Assembly (NCBI RefSeq): GCF_027359415.1 | Contig: NZ_CP114780.1 | Location: forward strand, 1,324,764 to 1,388,763 | DNA: 64,000 nt | Reading direction: 5' to 3' | Source: Prochlorococcus marinus str. MIT 0918 | GTDB taxonomy: Bacteria; Cyanobacteriota; Cyanobacteriia; PCC-6307; Cyanobiaceae | In this document: positions 47,686-57,698 of the stretch, piece by piece | How positions within the stretch are numbered: position 1 is the stretch's first letter | Layout of the letters: every line of letters begins with the position of its first letter | Position numbers and translations under genes: made by a program | The notes under the pieces: model-generated | What the model was told of the DNA's origin: nothing | The model's input: only the letters and a program-made list of their open reading frames with translations | Database searches by the model: none

Positions 47686-48867
47686 CTAACGTGGCTTTAA
47701 AGTTTGTAGATCAGTTGGTGTAATATAAAATTTTAATTTTCTTTGATTTCTAATTATTGTAAAGGCCATAGCTTCTTTTATTCCATTATTACTAATAGCC
47801 TTAACAACATCATTAGGCCCAATAATTTCTTTGCCATTTACACTAATAATAATATCGTTAATATTTAGTCCTTTCTTGTATGCTGGACCGCCAGGTAAAA
47901 TATATATAATTACTGCTCCTTTTAAGTCACCTTTGTTTTTTTTATTTACTCTTAGATAATCATTTCTATAAGATAGATTGACGCCAATCATAGGATGAAT
48001 AGCTTTACCTATGGAAACTAACTGATTGGCAATCGATATTGCTGTATTTATTGGTATAGCAAATCCTAACCCTGCTCCAGGTCCAGATCGCACAAGAGTG
48101 TTAATTCCAATAACCTCTCCATCTGAATTTAATAATGGTCCACCCGAGTTTCCAGGGTTAATTGCAGCATCTGTTTGTATTAAATTCAGACGTTTATCTG
48201 ATATACCTAGTTGGTTAACATTTCTATTTAAATTACTAATAATGCCTAATGTTACTGTTTTTTCTAAGCCATAAGGATTACCTACAGCAATTGCCCAATC
48301 ACCAACTTCAATTTCACTAGAATCTCCTAAAGATGCCTTAGGCCATCTTCCAATTTGATCAATCTTAATTACTGCTAGATCAGTAAGAGAATCTTGCCCA
48401 ATTAGACGACCTGAAACTCTTCTCCCATCAGAAAGACCTATCGTTAAAGTATCTATATTTTCTACAACATGAGCATTTGTTAATATATAACCTTTTGAAG
48501 AAAATATGACTCCACTGCCTTGTCCTCTTTGAATACTTGATCGAGGATAATTCATGTTTGGCATACCAAAAAATCTTTCGAAATATGGGTCTATTAATAA
48601 TCCTCTTGGCATAATATTTCGATGATTATTTAATACTCTTTTTTGAGTTTCAATGGTCACAACAGCAGGAGCACTTTTTCTGATTGCCTCAGTTACAAAT
48701 GATTTTTTTGATGAAGTTTGCTTATATAAATCTTTTATGTCTTTTGCTGAAACTATTGGCGTAGCTATATTTGAGATAATTTGTATCCCTAAAATTATAA
48801 TGCTCAGACTATATATAGAGAAACGCTTAGATTTCTTTGCAATAACAAAAAAGGTTTTAATTGCCAT
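47686..48867 (-). CDS. DegP/HtrA-type serine protease with one PDZ domain
   Basis: 393 aa. N-terminal signal or membrane anchor (about residues 14-41) with AxA-like cleavage region, then trypsin-like domain: His in LTNAHVV, Asp in LTDLAVIKID, Ser in GNSGGPL. A single C-terminal PDZ domain (about 290-385, IYILPGGPAYKKGLNINDIIISVNG). Periplasmic protein quality control; HhoA/HhoB/HtrA subtypes cannot be separated here. Confidence 0.94.
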   Translation of the reverse strand: MAIKTFFVIAKKSKRFSIYSLSIIILGIQIISNIATPIVSAKDIKDLYKQTSSKKSFVTEAIRKSAPAVVTIETQKRVLNNHRNIMPRGLLIDPYFERFFGMPNMNYPRSSIQRGQGSGVIFSSKGYILTNAHVVENIDTLTIGLSDGRRVSGRLIGQDSLTDLAVIKIDQIGRWPKASLGDSSEIEVGDWAIAVGNPYGLEKTVTLGIISNLNRNVNQLGISDKRLNLIQTDAAINPGNSGGPLLNSDGEVIGINTLVRSGPGAGLGFAIPINTAISIANQLVSIGKAIHPMIGVNLSYRNDYLRVNKKNKGDLKGAVIIYILPGGPAYKKGLNINDIIISVNGKEIIGPNDVVKAISNNGIKEAMAFTIIRNQRKLKFYITPTDLQTLKPR

Positions 48868-49130
48868 TTTACTTGTTTTCTTTGATTTCAGGGGAGTTGG
48901 AAAAGGTTTTTTGCATTCATTTTATGACAACCATTATGAAGAGTTTAGTTATGAAATAGAGTTTTTCATATTTTTAACAAGAAAAAGATTTAAGCATTAG
49001 TCAATTCATAAATAAGGGCTCTTTATCATTAGTATCTTGTTGATCAAGTATTCTTTCAACAAATATGCGTAGTTTTTGTTTATTATTTTAGTTATATCGC
49101 AACCTAACCGTTTTTGATATTTTTGAAATC

Positions 49131-49397
49131 ATGGCAAGTTCAATTTTCCCATTTGTATACGCTTTTGTTGTTATAGTCCTTTTATGGCAAGCATTCCGTG
49201 TTATGTCTAAAGGCTTTTTTGCTTTTCAAGATCTAAAAGATCCGAGTTTTCAGAGTTCTAAAGATCGAACCGGTCGATTTACAATTCATCCAGAATTGCT
49301 CAATAAAGATGGAAAAATAACTGATGAGGATCTTCTTACAGTTAGATTTTCCAATGATTTAGATCCTCCAAAGCAAACAGAGTCTTCTTCTGAATAA
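49131..49397 (+). CDS. DUF2973 family protein
   Basis: 88 aa. N-terminal membrane helix (FVYAFVVIVLLWQAF) then a soluble part with TIHPELLNKDGKITDEDLLTVRF, which matches DUF2973, a cyanobacterial family of unknown function. ATG start. Precedes another small conserved gene by about 55 bases. Confidence 0.78.
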   Translation: MASSIFPFVYAFVVIVLLWQAFRVMSKGFFAFQDLKDPSFQSSKDRTGRFTIHPELLNKDGKITDEDLLTVRFSNDLDPPKQTESSSE

Positions 49398-49453
49398 AAG
49401 ATGTGAGATTCTTAATACCTATAAGTATTCATTGAATTTTCCAGGGGGTTTTT

Positions 49454-49837
49454 GTGGAGCAAAGGACACGCATTGTTGCAGCAGTAATTAAATCTTTGAG
49501 GCTTCCTCCAAGATTTCGATTGAGTTTATTAAAAGAAGACCCTGTTCGTCTTGAATTAAGCCTTACTCCAGCTTATGGGAAACAACCTATACAAGTTGGT
49601 TTAGTTGAGTCTCTTGATTTAGTAGCTCGTAGGGATAGAGAAGGAAGAATTCCTCGAGATCTTCAAGGAACATGGGATTGGACTGTTCGTCATGGCAAAG
49701 TAAGCACAGGTGGATGGAACCCTTATTTAAAAGAAGCTTTGCAAACAATGTTTGAGACTGGTCTTCCTGCAATTATTTATGAGGAACTGACAGGTGAGGA
49801 TTATCATCCAGTTGATGGCTCTCGCCACGTTCGTTAA
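49454..49837 (+). CDS. Conserved cyanobacterial hypothetical protein, 127 aa
   Basis: A soluble protein of 127 aa with GTG start and an AGGGGG ribosome-binding sequence upstream. Conserved-looking stretches are RGREGRIPRDLQGTWDWTV-like (here RDREGRIPRDLQGTWDWTVR) and EDYHPVDGSRHVR. Not recognised. An HLIP gene follows about 70 bases later on the same strand. Confidence 0.6.
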   Translation: MEQRTRIVAAVIKSLRLPPRFRLSLLKEDPVRLELSLTPAYGKQPIQVGLVESLDLVARRDREGRIPRDLQGTWDWTVRHGKVSTGGWNPYLKEALQTMFETGLPAIIYEELTGEDYHPVDGSRHVR

Positions 49838-49908
49838 AGACTTTCATGGTCTTTTTCCGTGATAAACAACTTTTTTTTAATTCACTAGATACAATTGAGA
49901 TAATTATC

Positions 49909-50067
49909 ATGAAGATCATGCCACTTGAAGATATTGAACCTCGTTATGGATTTGTAAATTATGCTGAAATTTGGAATGGAAGATTAGCAATGCTTGGAAT
50001 TGTTGTTGGATTAAGCACTGAATTGCTTACTGGGCAAGGAATTCTTGGTCAAATTGGTTTTGGTTGA
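49909..50067 (+). CDS. hli: High-light-inducible protein (second copy)
   Basis: ATG 49909 gives 52 aa; the longer frame from 49846 is less likely because HLIPs are short. The motif NYAEIWNGRLAMLG is the chlorophyll-binding one-helix core, with GLSTELLTGQGILGQIGFG after it. Thylakoid photoprotection. Sits before xseA on the same strand. Confidence 0.88.
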   Translation: MKIMPLEDIEPRYGFVNYAEIWNGRLAMLGIVVGLSTELLTGQGILGQIGFG

Positions 50068-50120
50068 TTGCCAATCCTATGTTCGAAGCTATTTAACATT
50101 GAACTGTTTGAAAGGATAAT

Positions 50121-51275
50121 TTGAATATCGAATCATTTCCACATTTTTCAGTACAAGATCTCAATCAAGCAATTGGGAATTTGCTTTCAAGAGGATTTCC
50201 TCCCAGATTTTTGTTGCATGCAACTGTATCAAAGTCTCAGTTAAAAAATGGTCATTTATGGCTAACTCTCACTGATGGTAAAGCAAGTATTTCTAGTGTG
50301 ATTTGGTCTTCATGTTTAAAAGACCTTGATTATCGACCTCTTGATCAAGATGGAGTTGAAATTCTAGGAAAATTAAATTTTTGGGAAAATAGAGCAACTT
50401 TAGTAGTTCAAGTACTTCAAATTAGACCAACAATTTCAACTGTTCTTAGAAAATTTGAAGTAGTTCGATCTAATTTAATGAAAGATGGACTTCTTGAGGA
50501 TTCAAGAAGAAGGGCTTTACCAAGTTTCCCTAGATGTATTGCTATTTGTACTAGCGTTCCTAGCTCTGCTTATGCAGATATGATACGTACTGCTCAAGAA
50601 AGATGGCCACTTGCGAAATTATTGGTTTTCCCGATTCCTGTTCAAGGAGAAGTAGCGAAAAAAATTAATGCTGTTTTAGGATATATCTCTGGTTCTTACG
50701 TTCAGTTAAAAGTAGACGTTTTAGTTTTAGCAAGAGGAGGAGGAAGTAGAGAAGATTTAATGGTGTTTGATGATGAACCTCTTTGCCGCTTACTAGCAAA
50801 TTTTCCTATTCCCGTGATTACAGGACTTGGTCATGAGGATGATTTGACCGTTGCAGATCTTGTTGCAGATCATCGCTCAGCTACTCCAACAGCGGCAATA
50901 GTTGATTTGTTACCACATAGAGAAATGGCATTAAATCAGTGCACTCAGATCAGGCAAAGATTACAAGATTATTGTTCATGGCTGATTCAAAATAAAAAAG
51001 ATCGAATAATAGAGAGACGAAAAAAATTGAGAGTTGATTTGCATCCGCATTTATTACTTAATAAATTTAAGAGTCAATTAGTTCAGCGAGGAAAGTTATT
51101 AATGGCAGTGTCTCCTTATAATTTGTTAAAACGAGGTTTTTCTATAGTAAGAAATAAAAAAGGCAGATTAATAAAAACTATTAATGATGTTAAAATCAAT
51201 GATGAGTTAACTATTCAATTTAATGATGGTTATACTGATTCAGTAGTTAAGTCTATTTTTACAGATATCAAATAA
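50121..51275 (+). CDS. xseA: Exodeoxyribonuclease VII large subunit
   Basis: 384 aa. N-terminal OB fold (about 5-95) and catalytic domain with LARGGGSREDLMVFDDEPLCR and ITGLGHEDDLTVADLVADHRSATPTAAI. Degrades single-stranded DNA together with XseB. TTG start at 50121. Shorter C-terminal coiled coil than E. coli XseA. Confidence 0.94.
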   Translation: MNIESFPHFSVQDLNQAIGNLLSRGFPPRFLLHATVSKSQLKNGHLWLTLTDGKASISSVIWSSCLKDLDYRPLDQDGVEILGKLNFWENRATLVVQVLQIRPTISTVLRKFEVVRSNLMKDGLLEDSRRRALPSFPRCIAICTSVPSSAYADMIRTAQERWPLAKLLVFPIPVQGEVAKKINAVLGYISGSYVQLKVDVLVLARGGGSREDLMVFDDEPLCRLLANFPIPVITGLGHEDDLTVADLVADHRSATPTAAIVDLLPHREMALNQCTQIRQRLQDYCSWLIQNKKDRIIERRKKLRVDLHPHLLLNKFKSQLVQRGKLLMAVSPYNLLKRGFSIVRNKKGRLIKTINDVKINDELTIQFNDGYTDSVVKSIFTDIK

Positions 51276-51291
51276 TTATTATTAATCAAAA

Positions 51292-51564
51292 ATGAATTTA
51301 AAAAATAAGAATCAAAACCTTCCTTCAAATAATAATGCTAAAAAAAAGAATGATTCATTTTATTCTAAGCTTGAAAAATTATCTTATGAAGAATCTCTGA
51401 ATAAATTAGATGATATATTAAATAAATTACAAAGTGAAAATTTCATAATAGAGGATCTACAACAAAGTTATCAGGAAGCAAGTTTATACCTTAAACATTG
51501 TGAGAAGTTATTATCTAACATAGAGCAAGAAATTATTACAATTGATCCTAATCAAATAGAATAA
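51292..51564 (+). CDS. xseB: Exodeoxyribonuclease VII small subunit
   Basis: 90 aa, about 16 bases after xseA. Core LSYEESLNKLDDILNKL, then YQEASLYLKHCEKLL, is the XseB helical hairpin. A 25-residue polar N-terminal extension (Asn/Lys-rich) precedes it. Confidence 0.93.
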   Translation: MNLKNKNQNLPSNNNAKKKNDSFYSKLEKLSYEESLNKLDDILNKLQSENFIIEDLQQSYQEASLYLKHCEKLLSNIEQEIITIDPNQIE

Positions 51565-51567
51565 AGT

Positions 51568-51897
51568 TTATTTAGTTTCTTCAGCTTTAATATCAATAGT
51601 TGCCGAACTTGCAGGTAGATTTCCTTCATAGCTTGTATTATTATTACTTTGATTTGTATTACATAGAGGACAAATTTCTTGTTGAGAAAAATATGATGCA
51701 CCACAATTTGAGCAGGTTTTTAAATTTGATTTAAAATTTCTAATTGCTAACCAACTGGCACCAGTTATGGTAAAAATTATTATAACCAATAATATCATTA
51801 TCCCTCCAGCCATATCTATAAATAATCTTCCTAATGGTGTAGGAAGTAGGAAAAGTAAAAGAATTGAAAATATAATAAAGGAGTAACCTCTGTTCAT
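51568..51897 (-). CDS. Small membrane protein with zinc-ribbon
   Basis: 109 aa. Two hydrophobic segments (about residues 5-20 and 26-50) followed by a zinc ribbon CSNCGASYFSQQEICPLCN with CxxC pairs. ATG overlaps the stop of the upstream yihY-type gene by four bases. Function unknown. Confidence 0.65.
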   Translation of the reverse strand: MNRGYSFIIFSILLLFLLPTPLGRLFIDMAGGIMILLVIIIFTITGASWLAIRNFKSNLKTCSNCGASYFSQQEICPLCNTNQSNNNTSYEGNLPASSATIDIKAEETK

Positions 51898-52823
51898 AAC
51901 ATTGTAATTAATTTATGTCTATTAATTTTCTGTGAAACTAATCCCACACTCCAACATTGACCAAAATAAATAATTAAACCTACAATCCAAATCCATAGTG
52001 TTAAAACAAGAACCCCACTTATAATTCCATATGCCTGAAAACGTGAACCAAGTGAAAGAATTGTTCTTGTTACTGCAGAATTTAATAGAGTAAGTAATGT
52101 ACCAATCATTATTGCACCTGGAATTAGAGGTCTAATTGGTATTCTTCTTCGTGGTACTAAAGCCTGAAGTAATAATGCCATTATTGTAAATCCTATGAAT
52201 GGAAATAATATTTGACCAGCTTCAATAAAAGGTATCTTTGATAAAGTATTTGTTAATTGTGGACTGTTATCTTTTAAATCTGTCCAAACTGCGCTTGGAA
52301 TCATTTTGAGATATGAACCTATTTCATCAAGTACCATTAATAGTCCAACCAAAAGTACAACTAGAAATGCTTCTATTCGATTACGAATTAAGCGAAAAGC
52401 TTGTGTGCGTAAAGGTATAGGACTTGTATCTGATGGTAAAGCATCTTCCCATAGTCTATCGGCTCCTCTTTGTAGAGTTAAATATGCATTTCCAGCAGTG
52501 ATAATTAAAAAGAAAGCTCCTAATATTCCAGCACCAAAACCTTGATTAACTAGTTTGGTTAATGTTGTTTCTACTAGGCCAACTACTGAAGGTGGTAATA
52601 CCTGAGCGGCTAAGCCAATAATTTGTTGATCTAATCCTTCTTGCTTTCCTAGAAACCATGACGCCAGTGATAATGAAATTATTAAAATTGGGAAAAAAGA
52701 CTGAAGAGTATAATATGCAAAGGCTGCACTTAGATCAATACAATCACAACGATTCCATCTTTGCGATGCTTTCCACAAACTTTTAAGAAACCAACGAATG
52801 CCCTTTCTGGTTTGAATTAGCAC
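51894..52823 (-). CDS. YihY/BrkB family membrane protein
   Basis: 309 aa, six or more hydrophobic segments. SAAFAYYTLQSFFPILIIS at the N-terminus and QAYGIISGVLVLTLWIWIVGLIIYFG near the C-terminus are typical of the family (once called RNase BN by error). Start is GTG. Transport or envelope function is unresolved. Confidence 0.88.
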   Translation of the reverse strand: MLIQTRKGIRWFLKSLWKASQRWNRCDCIDLSAAFAYYTLQSFFPILIISLSLASWFLGKQEGLDQQIIGLAAQVLPPSVVGLVETTLTKLVNQGFGAGILGAFFLIITAGNAYLTLQRGADRLWEDALPSDTSPIPLRTQAFRLIRNRIEAFLVVLLVGLLMVLDEIGSYLKMIPSAVWTDLKDNSPQLTNTLSKIPFIEAGQILFPFIGFTIMALLLQALVPRRRIPIRPLIPGAIMIGTLLTLLNSAVTRTILSLGSRFQAYGIISGVLVLTLWIWIVGLIIYFGQCWSVGLVSQKINRHKLITML

Positions 52824-52908
52824 TATTTAGAGAATCACATCTTTTAATGTTAGTGGAAATATCATGGAATGTTTAGCTTGACCAGCATATTATATATTTA
52901 AATAATAA

Positions 52909-53739
52909 TTATTTTGCATGAGATATTTGATTCACTAATACATCTCCCCATGGACTTAGTAGTTCCAGACCTTGCTTTGATTCTGCCGCAATTAATGGAA
53001 AATTCACTGATGTTAGGTCATCGCCAGCTTTAATACTATTAGGATTCATATCTAACCATTTGATATCGCAATTAAGTTCATTTAAAATTAATAATGCTGC
53101 AGCTAAATCCCATATTTTTGGGGTTGCTTCTATTGCTCCAAAAGTTTGTCCCAGTGCTACGCTTGTAAGATTTAAGCTAGATACACCTAGAAGTCTTATT
53201 TTTCCAGGGAATTTTTGCTGAGTTTTTTTCTGTAAAATATTTATTGATCGACTACAAACAGATACACAATCACTTTTAGATAGATTATTATTTTTTGAAA
53301 GTATTTGCTTATTATTAATAAATACTCCTTTACTTTTAATTGCAGTAATTCTTTTTTTTAAAGCTGGAATATCAAGTATTGCTGTTTCTGCTTTTCCTTC
53401 TATAAAACGTGCAATAGAAATCGCCCAGAAAGGAATTCCTGCAGCAAAGTTTGTAGTCCCATCTAGTGGATCAACTATCCAATATGCTTCTGAAGAAGGA
53501 ACTAATTTTGAACCTTCTTCACTTAGAATACCTTCTTGATTTGAAGTTATTTTAGAGATACCATCAACTATTTTTTTATCACTCCATCTATCACAGCTCG
53601 TTATTAGTGTCCCATCAGGCTTTAATTCAGTATTGATTTGCCCGAAATCCATTAATTGTCGTTGAGATACTTCGTCTACTAACGAATGAAGTTCTTTGAG
53701 TTGATTTAAGCTAAGTGGTTTTGGTTGATTACTTTCCAT
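52909..53739 (-). CDS. Inositol monophosphatase family protein
   Basis: 276 aa. The metal- and phosphate-binding motif is WIVDPLDGTTNFAAGIPFW, with ILSEEGS upstream and WDLAAALLIL near the C-terminus. Members hydrolyse inositol phosphate or related sugar phosphates; specificity (SuhB, HisN-like, or other) cannot be assigned. Confidence 0.88.
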   Translation of the reverse strand: MESNQPKPLSLNQLKELHSLVDEVSQRQLMDFGQINTELKPDGTLITSCDRWSDKKIVDGISKITSNQEGILSEEGSKLVPSSEAYWIVDPLDGTTNFAAGIPFWAISIARFIEGKAETAILDIPALKKRITAIKSKGVFINNKQILSKNNNLSKSDCVSVCSRSINILQKKTQQKFPGKIRLLGVSSLNLTSVALGQTFGAIEATPKIWDLAAALLILNELNCDIKWLDMNPNSIKAGDDLTSVNFPLIAAESKQGLELLSPWGDVLVNQISHAK

Positions 53740-53749
53740 AAATGTAGAA

Positions 53750-55354
53750 CTATAAGAATTTCATGCATGATGAAATTAATAATAGAGAGTCTTGGGATTG
53801 ATGTGAAGATAAATTGTTTGTCTTTAAACTTTTGGTCGAGTTTTCTGGACGTGGACAATTTTTAAGACTATTAATGCCTGTTTTGTTTTTTAAATATATT
53901 AAATTGGTATTATAATCTGTTATTGCTTTTATATAATTAACTTCTGCTTGAGTAACATCCTTTTGGTTATTCACTACCTCACGTTGCGTTGCAATACCTT
54001 CTTTTAATCTTAAGTAGGATAGTCTTAAAGATTCTCTAGTAGATTGAATACTATTATATGTATTTTTTATTTTGTTCTTTGCTATTTCTAAATTATAAAA
54101 AATCTCTTCTATTTCTTTTCTTATCTCTGCTCTTTTCACTAATATTTCTGCTTCTATTTCTTTTGCTTTTTCTTTACTAGCATTATAATTTGCTTTTGCA
54201 TATCCACCATCAAATATAGGCCATTCAAATTGAAGACCAATTGTATTATTATGGCTTTTTATAGTGTTACTAGATCTAGGAGATTGAGAAATTATTTCAC
54301 CCTTTGCGATTGAGCTTTCAAAACTATTATAAATAGAAACCTTTGGTTTATTTCTTGCTAAAGCTATTTTTGCTTTATTATTATTAATAGAAACTTTTAA
54401 AAGTAATTGTTCGATTTCTTCTCTATATAAATATGATGAAATCACACTTTCTTCAATAGATGCTTTCCACACACCAATAATTGCTGGAATTTCTTCTATT
54501 TGAGGTGAGGTATTTGGTTTTAGATATAGTAATTGAGCCAGTTTTCTCTCATCAATCTTTTGAATTCCATGTTTCTCTGCTAAGAATTGCTTGTCATTAG
54601 ATAGTTGTGTTTTGGCCTCTAAAACTTCTAATTTCGTACCTATGCCACTTTCTAATCTTATATTGGCTTCCTTTAATAAAATCTCTGAAGTCTTTAGAGA
54701 TTGTTCAGCAATCAGAATATCTTGTCTTGATTTTTGTAATTTAAAAAAAGCATCATGAGCTTTTAGGTTTAAATCACGGTATTTAATAGAATAAATAATT
54801 TTTTCGTTCTCTAAATTATTTCTTGCATTTTCAATTTCCTTAATTCTTAATGGATTAATTAAGTCCCACTGTAGTTTTGCATTTATACTTGCTTTGCTTT
54901 GACTGCTAGAAGTATCAGTTCCTAATTCATTATATGTATTGCCGCTTAAGTATTTAGGTAGACCTGCGCTTGTTAGATTTAGCTTAGGGTACCACTCAGA
55001 CAACCTGCTTTTTAATAAGTATTTTGATTGTTGTATGCGACTTTTTAGAATTTGTAATTCTGGATTGTTCTCCTTTAATATTTCTTCTAGATTTTTCAGT
55101 GAGATTATTTCCTTTTTATTTACTTTAATATTATCAATCCATTGTAACTTATCATTTTTTATTTTCTGATATTGAACAAAATCTTTCAGTATTTTCTTTG
55201 TTTTAAATGATAATTTATTTTCAGAACTGTTTTTGTTTTGCAAATTCAATTGATTTGCTAGAGCAATGTGATCACCATGATTTATTATTAAAGAAAAGAA
55301 TACTATTTGATGCAATACTCTTTTTATGATAGTTCTTGGGATAAGAGTGTTCAT
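53750..55354 (-). CDS. TolC-family outer membrane efflux protein
   Basis: 534 aa. N-terminal signal (about 1-33), then two outer-membrane efflux repeats rich in helical heptads (LEILKENNPELQILKSRIQQSKY and later TRESLRLSYLRLKEGIATQREVVNNQKDV). Forms a trimeric channel for secretion or efflux. No inner-membrane partner is adjacent. Confidence 0.88.
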   Translation of the reverse strand: MNTLIPRTIIKRVLHQIVFFSLIINHGDHIALANQLNLQNKNSSENKLSFKTKKILKDFVQYQKIKNDKLQWIDNIKVNKKEIISLKNLEEILKENNPELQILKSRIQQSKYLLKSRLSEWYPKLNLTSAGLPKYLSGNTYNELGTDTSSSQSKASINAKLQWDLINPLRIKEIENARNNLENEKIIYSIKYRDLNLKAHDAFFKLQKSRQDILIAEQSLKTSEILLKEANIRLESGIGTKLEVLEAKTQLSNDKQFLAEKHGIQKIDERKLAQLLYLKPNTSPQIEEIPAIIGVWKASIEESVISSYLYREEIEQLLLKVSINNNKAKIALARNKPKVSIYNSFESSIAKGEIISQSPRSSNTIKSHNNTIGLQFEWPIFDGGYAKANYNASKEKAKEIEAEILVKRAEIRKEIEEIFYNLEIAKNKIKNTYNSIQSTRESLRLSYLRLKEGIATQREVVNNQKDVTQAEVNYIKAITDYNTNLIYLKNKTGINSLKNCPRPENSTKSLKTNNLSSHQSQDSLLLISSCMKFL

Positions 55355-55357
55355 ATT

Positions 55358-56743
55358 TTAATGGACTTCTATGATTTGCTTAATTAAGTCATCGGCTCCA
55401 TAAACAACTTTTATCGGTGTTCTTAAGTTCTTTTCTACTTGTTTAACTGTCATGTCATCAAGGAATGTTGATTCACCATTCCGAAGCATTATAGAAGGTA
55501 GCAATAGTTTATCCCCAAGAGTTTCACCCTTTAATCCATCTATTAGGTCTTGACCTGTTAATAAACCTGTTACTACTTTTTCTTGTCCCCAGTAAGGGCT
55601 ATTTAATCCATACATTTTTAAGGATAAACCTTCGATTCTATTGATTTTTTCTACAATAGGATGAAGAGCTTGTTCAACTAGTTTCCCTACTACCCAACTG
55701 TAATTCTTATCAATGGATATTTTTTTAGGAAGTTTTTTTGTTGCGTTATTCATGCTTTCTAGAAAAGACCGAATACTTCCAACACCATTTTCTTCTTGAG
55801 GCATATCTTCATACTCTAATCTTTTTGGTAGCTTTTTATTGGCTAATAAATACCATTCATCAGATAGCCAAGCAAAGCGAGATCCAAGAGAGGTTTGATA
55901 CTTAACTTGTAATTCTTCCACTAAGTTAATTATTTCTTTTGCACATTCACTCGTTACAGGTTTGAGATTGTCATTGTTTGGGCGAAAACGTGTCAAGCCA
56001 ACTGGAACTATTGCTGTAGAAAGTATTGTTGGGAACTGACTTTTTCCATATTCAAAAAGGTCATTTAATGTATTTTTCAGATTTTCCCCATCATTTATTC
56101 CAGGACATACAACTATTTGTGCATGTAATTGAAGTTTTCTTTTTGCAAACCATTGAATTTGTTCCATTATCATTCCTGCTCTAGGATTTTTTAATAATTT
56201 GATTCTTAATTTTTCATTAGTTGAGTGAATAGATATAAAGAGTGGTGATAATCTTTGCTTCTCAATACGTAACCAATCCTTTTCAGTTAAATTTGTCAGA
56301 GTTAAATAAGATCCATAAAGAAAACTCAACCGATAATCATCATCTTTCAGGTATAAACTTTCTCGATGCCCTGAGGGTTGTTGGTCTATAAAACAAAAAG
56401 GACAGTCATTATTGCATTGCTTTAGTCCGTCAAATAATGATTCTGAAAAATTAATTCCTAGGCCTTCATCTACATCTTTTTCAATTTGTATTTTATGAAT
56501 AACTTCATTTTTATCTAGTATTTCTAGGTCTAATGTTTCCTCAGCTGTTAAATATCGGTAATCAATCAGGTCTCTAGGTTTGATTCCATTTACACTAACC
56601 AATTTGTCACCTGCTTCAAACCCGAGTTCTTCCCCTATAGAACCTGGTTCTACAGATTCCACTAAGGCAGGTTTGGGCCCATAATTATTAGATTTCTCGC
56701 GAATTGCTGAGAGATCTATCTCTGGAGAAATTTCATTCCACAC
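55358..56743 (-). CDS. PDZ/radical SAM/DUF512 protein, cyanobacterial type (TIGR03279-like)
   Basis: 461 aa, GTG start. PDZ-like N-terminus (LVESVEPGSIGEELGFEAGDKLVSVNG), then CNNDCPFCF, a C-x3-C-x2-C radical-SAM cluster motif (residues near 113-121), then the DUF512 C-terminus. Described family, function unknown. Ends next to TolC with only three bases between, so co-transcription is likely. Confidence 0.85.
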   Translation of the reverse strand: MWNEISPEIDLSAIREKSNNYGPKPALVESVEPGSIGEELGFEAGDKLVSVNGIKPRDLIDYRYLTAEETLDLEILDKNEVIHKIQIEKDVDEGLGINFSESLFDGLKQCNNDCPFCFIDQQPSGHRESLYLKDDDYRLSFLYGSYLTLTNLTEKDWLRIEKQRLSPLFISIHSTNEKLRIKLLKNPRAGMIMEQIQWFAKRKLQLHAQIVVCPGINDGENLKNTLNDLFEYGKSQFPTILSTAIVPVGLTRFRPNNDNLKPVTSECAKEIINLVEELQVKYQTSLGSRFAWLSDEWYLLANKKLPKRLEYEDMPQEENGVGSIRSFLESMNNATKKLPKKISIDKNYSWVVGKLVEQALHPIVEKINRIEGLSLKMYGLNSPYWGQEKVVTGLLTGQDLIDGLKGETLGDKLLLPSIMLRNGESTFLDDMTVKQVEKNLRTPIKVVYGADDLIKQIIEVH

Positions 56744-57021
56744 AGATTACATAAACCTTACTTTTAGTTTGCCAGTCCTAACCAATAGATTATTTGAGTC
56801 CTTCAACAAATATAGAAGGTTATAGTTTTTTATTTAAGAAGCAACTTTATGCCATCAAAAAAGTAAAGTCTTTAAATCTTGCAATAGGACTGTTATGCGA
56901 GTCAATTCTCCTATGCATTCAGGCTTAAAAAACAATTTTACTTGATTTTGTTCTGAGCTCCTTTTTTGCTACTAACACTTCTTCAGGCTTCTCTAAGGAG
57001 TATTTATCTAGGCCAAGTACC

Positions 57022-57681
57022 TTGAGGTTTTGGGCTAGCTCTTGTGTCGTTTTGCCAGTTTTCCTTCAGGCGCCTTGGGTTCATTTTTATCCTTTTTCAG
57101 CATTGTTGTTTACTTTTGTTTTACTGGGTTTAGGTTCCTCTTTAGTTCAGTTTGTTGGCAATAAATGGACTAAGGTTGGATCTTTGCTTGTAGGTGTTAG
57201 TGGGAGTTGGTTAGGAGGATGTTTATTTTGGGGATGGTTGAGAATGTATCCTGTACTTCATCTTCCTGTTGAGGCAGTAGCTCTTCCATTGGCTTTTGTT
57301 GGATTGTCAACAAAATGGAGAATTGGATCTGGTTTTTATTTGGCATGTTTACTTGGAACAGCTTTTACGGACTTGATGATGGTTATAACAGGGGTTATAG
57401 ATGCTTGGCCTGATGTGGTAGCAGCATCTTTAGAAGATGCTGCAGATAAACTAAATGCAACTTCAATTCAGCTTTTAAATCCCTTATCTTTGTTTTGTCT
57501 TGTTGTGGCCGGTTTATTAATTATTTTTCTTGCAGATCAAATGAATCAAAGAGGTACTCTTAATTCTCCTGCAGGAGCTGTATGGCTTGTAGCAGGTGCT
57601 GCTTTAACAACAACACTTTGGGTAGATGGTTTATTTCTTGTAACTACTATAATTCAGCCAAAATTAAGTGGATTGATTTAA
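57022..57681 (+). CDS. DUF3120 family membrane protein
   Basis: 219 aa, TTG start; upstream in-frame codons contain no ATG before a stop at 56926. Five or more hydrophobic segments; VFLQAPWVHFYPFSALLFTF at the N-terminus fits DUF3120, a cyanobacterial family. nadB starts 17 bases after its stop. The 278-base gap before it holds no gene I can support. Confidence 0.75.
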   Translation: MRFWASSCVVLPVFLQAPWVHFYPFSALLFTFVLLGLGSSLVQFVGNKWTKVGSLLVGVSGSWLGGCLFWGWLRMYPVLHLPVEAVALPLAFVGLSTKWRIGSGFYLACLLGTAFTDLMMVITGVIDAWPDVVAASLEDAADKLNATSIQLLNPLSLFCLVVAGLLIIFLADQMNQRGTLNSPAGAVWLVAGAALTTTLWVDGLFLVTTIIQPKLSGLI

Positions 57682-57698
57682 GAAACCTTAAATATTTT

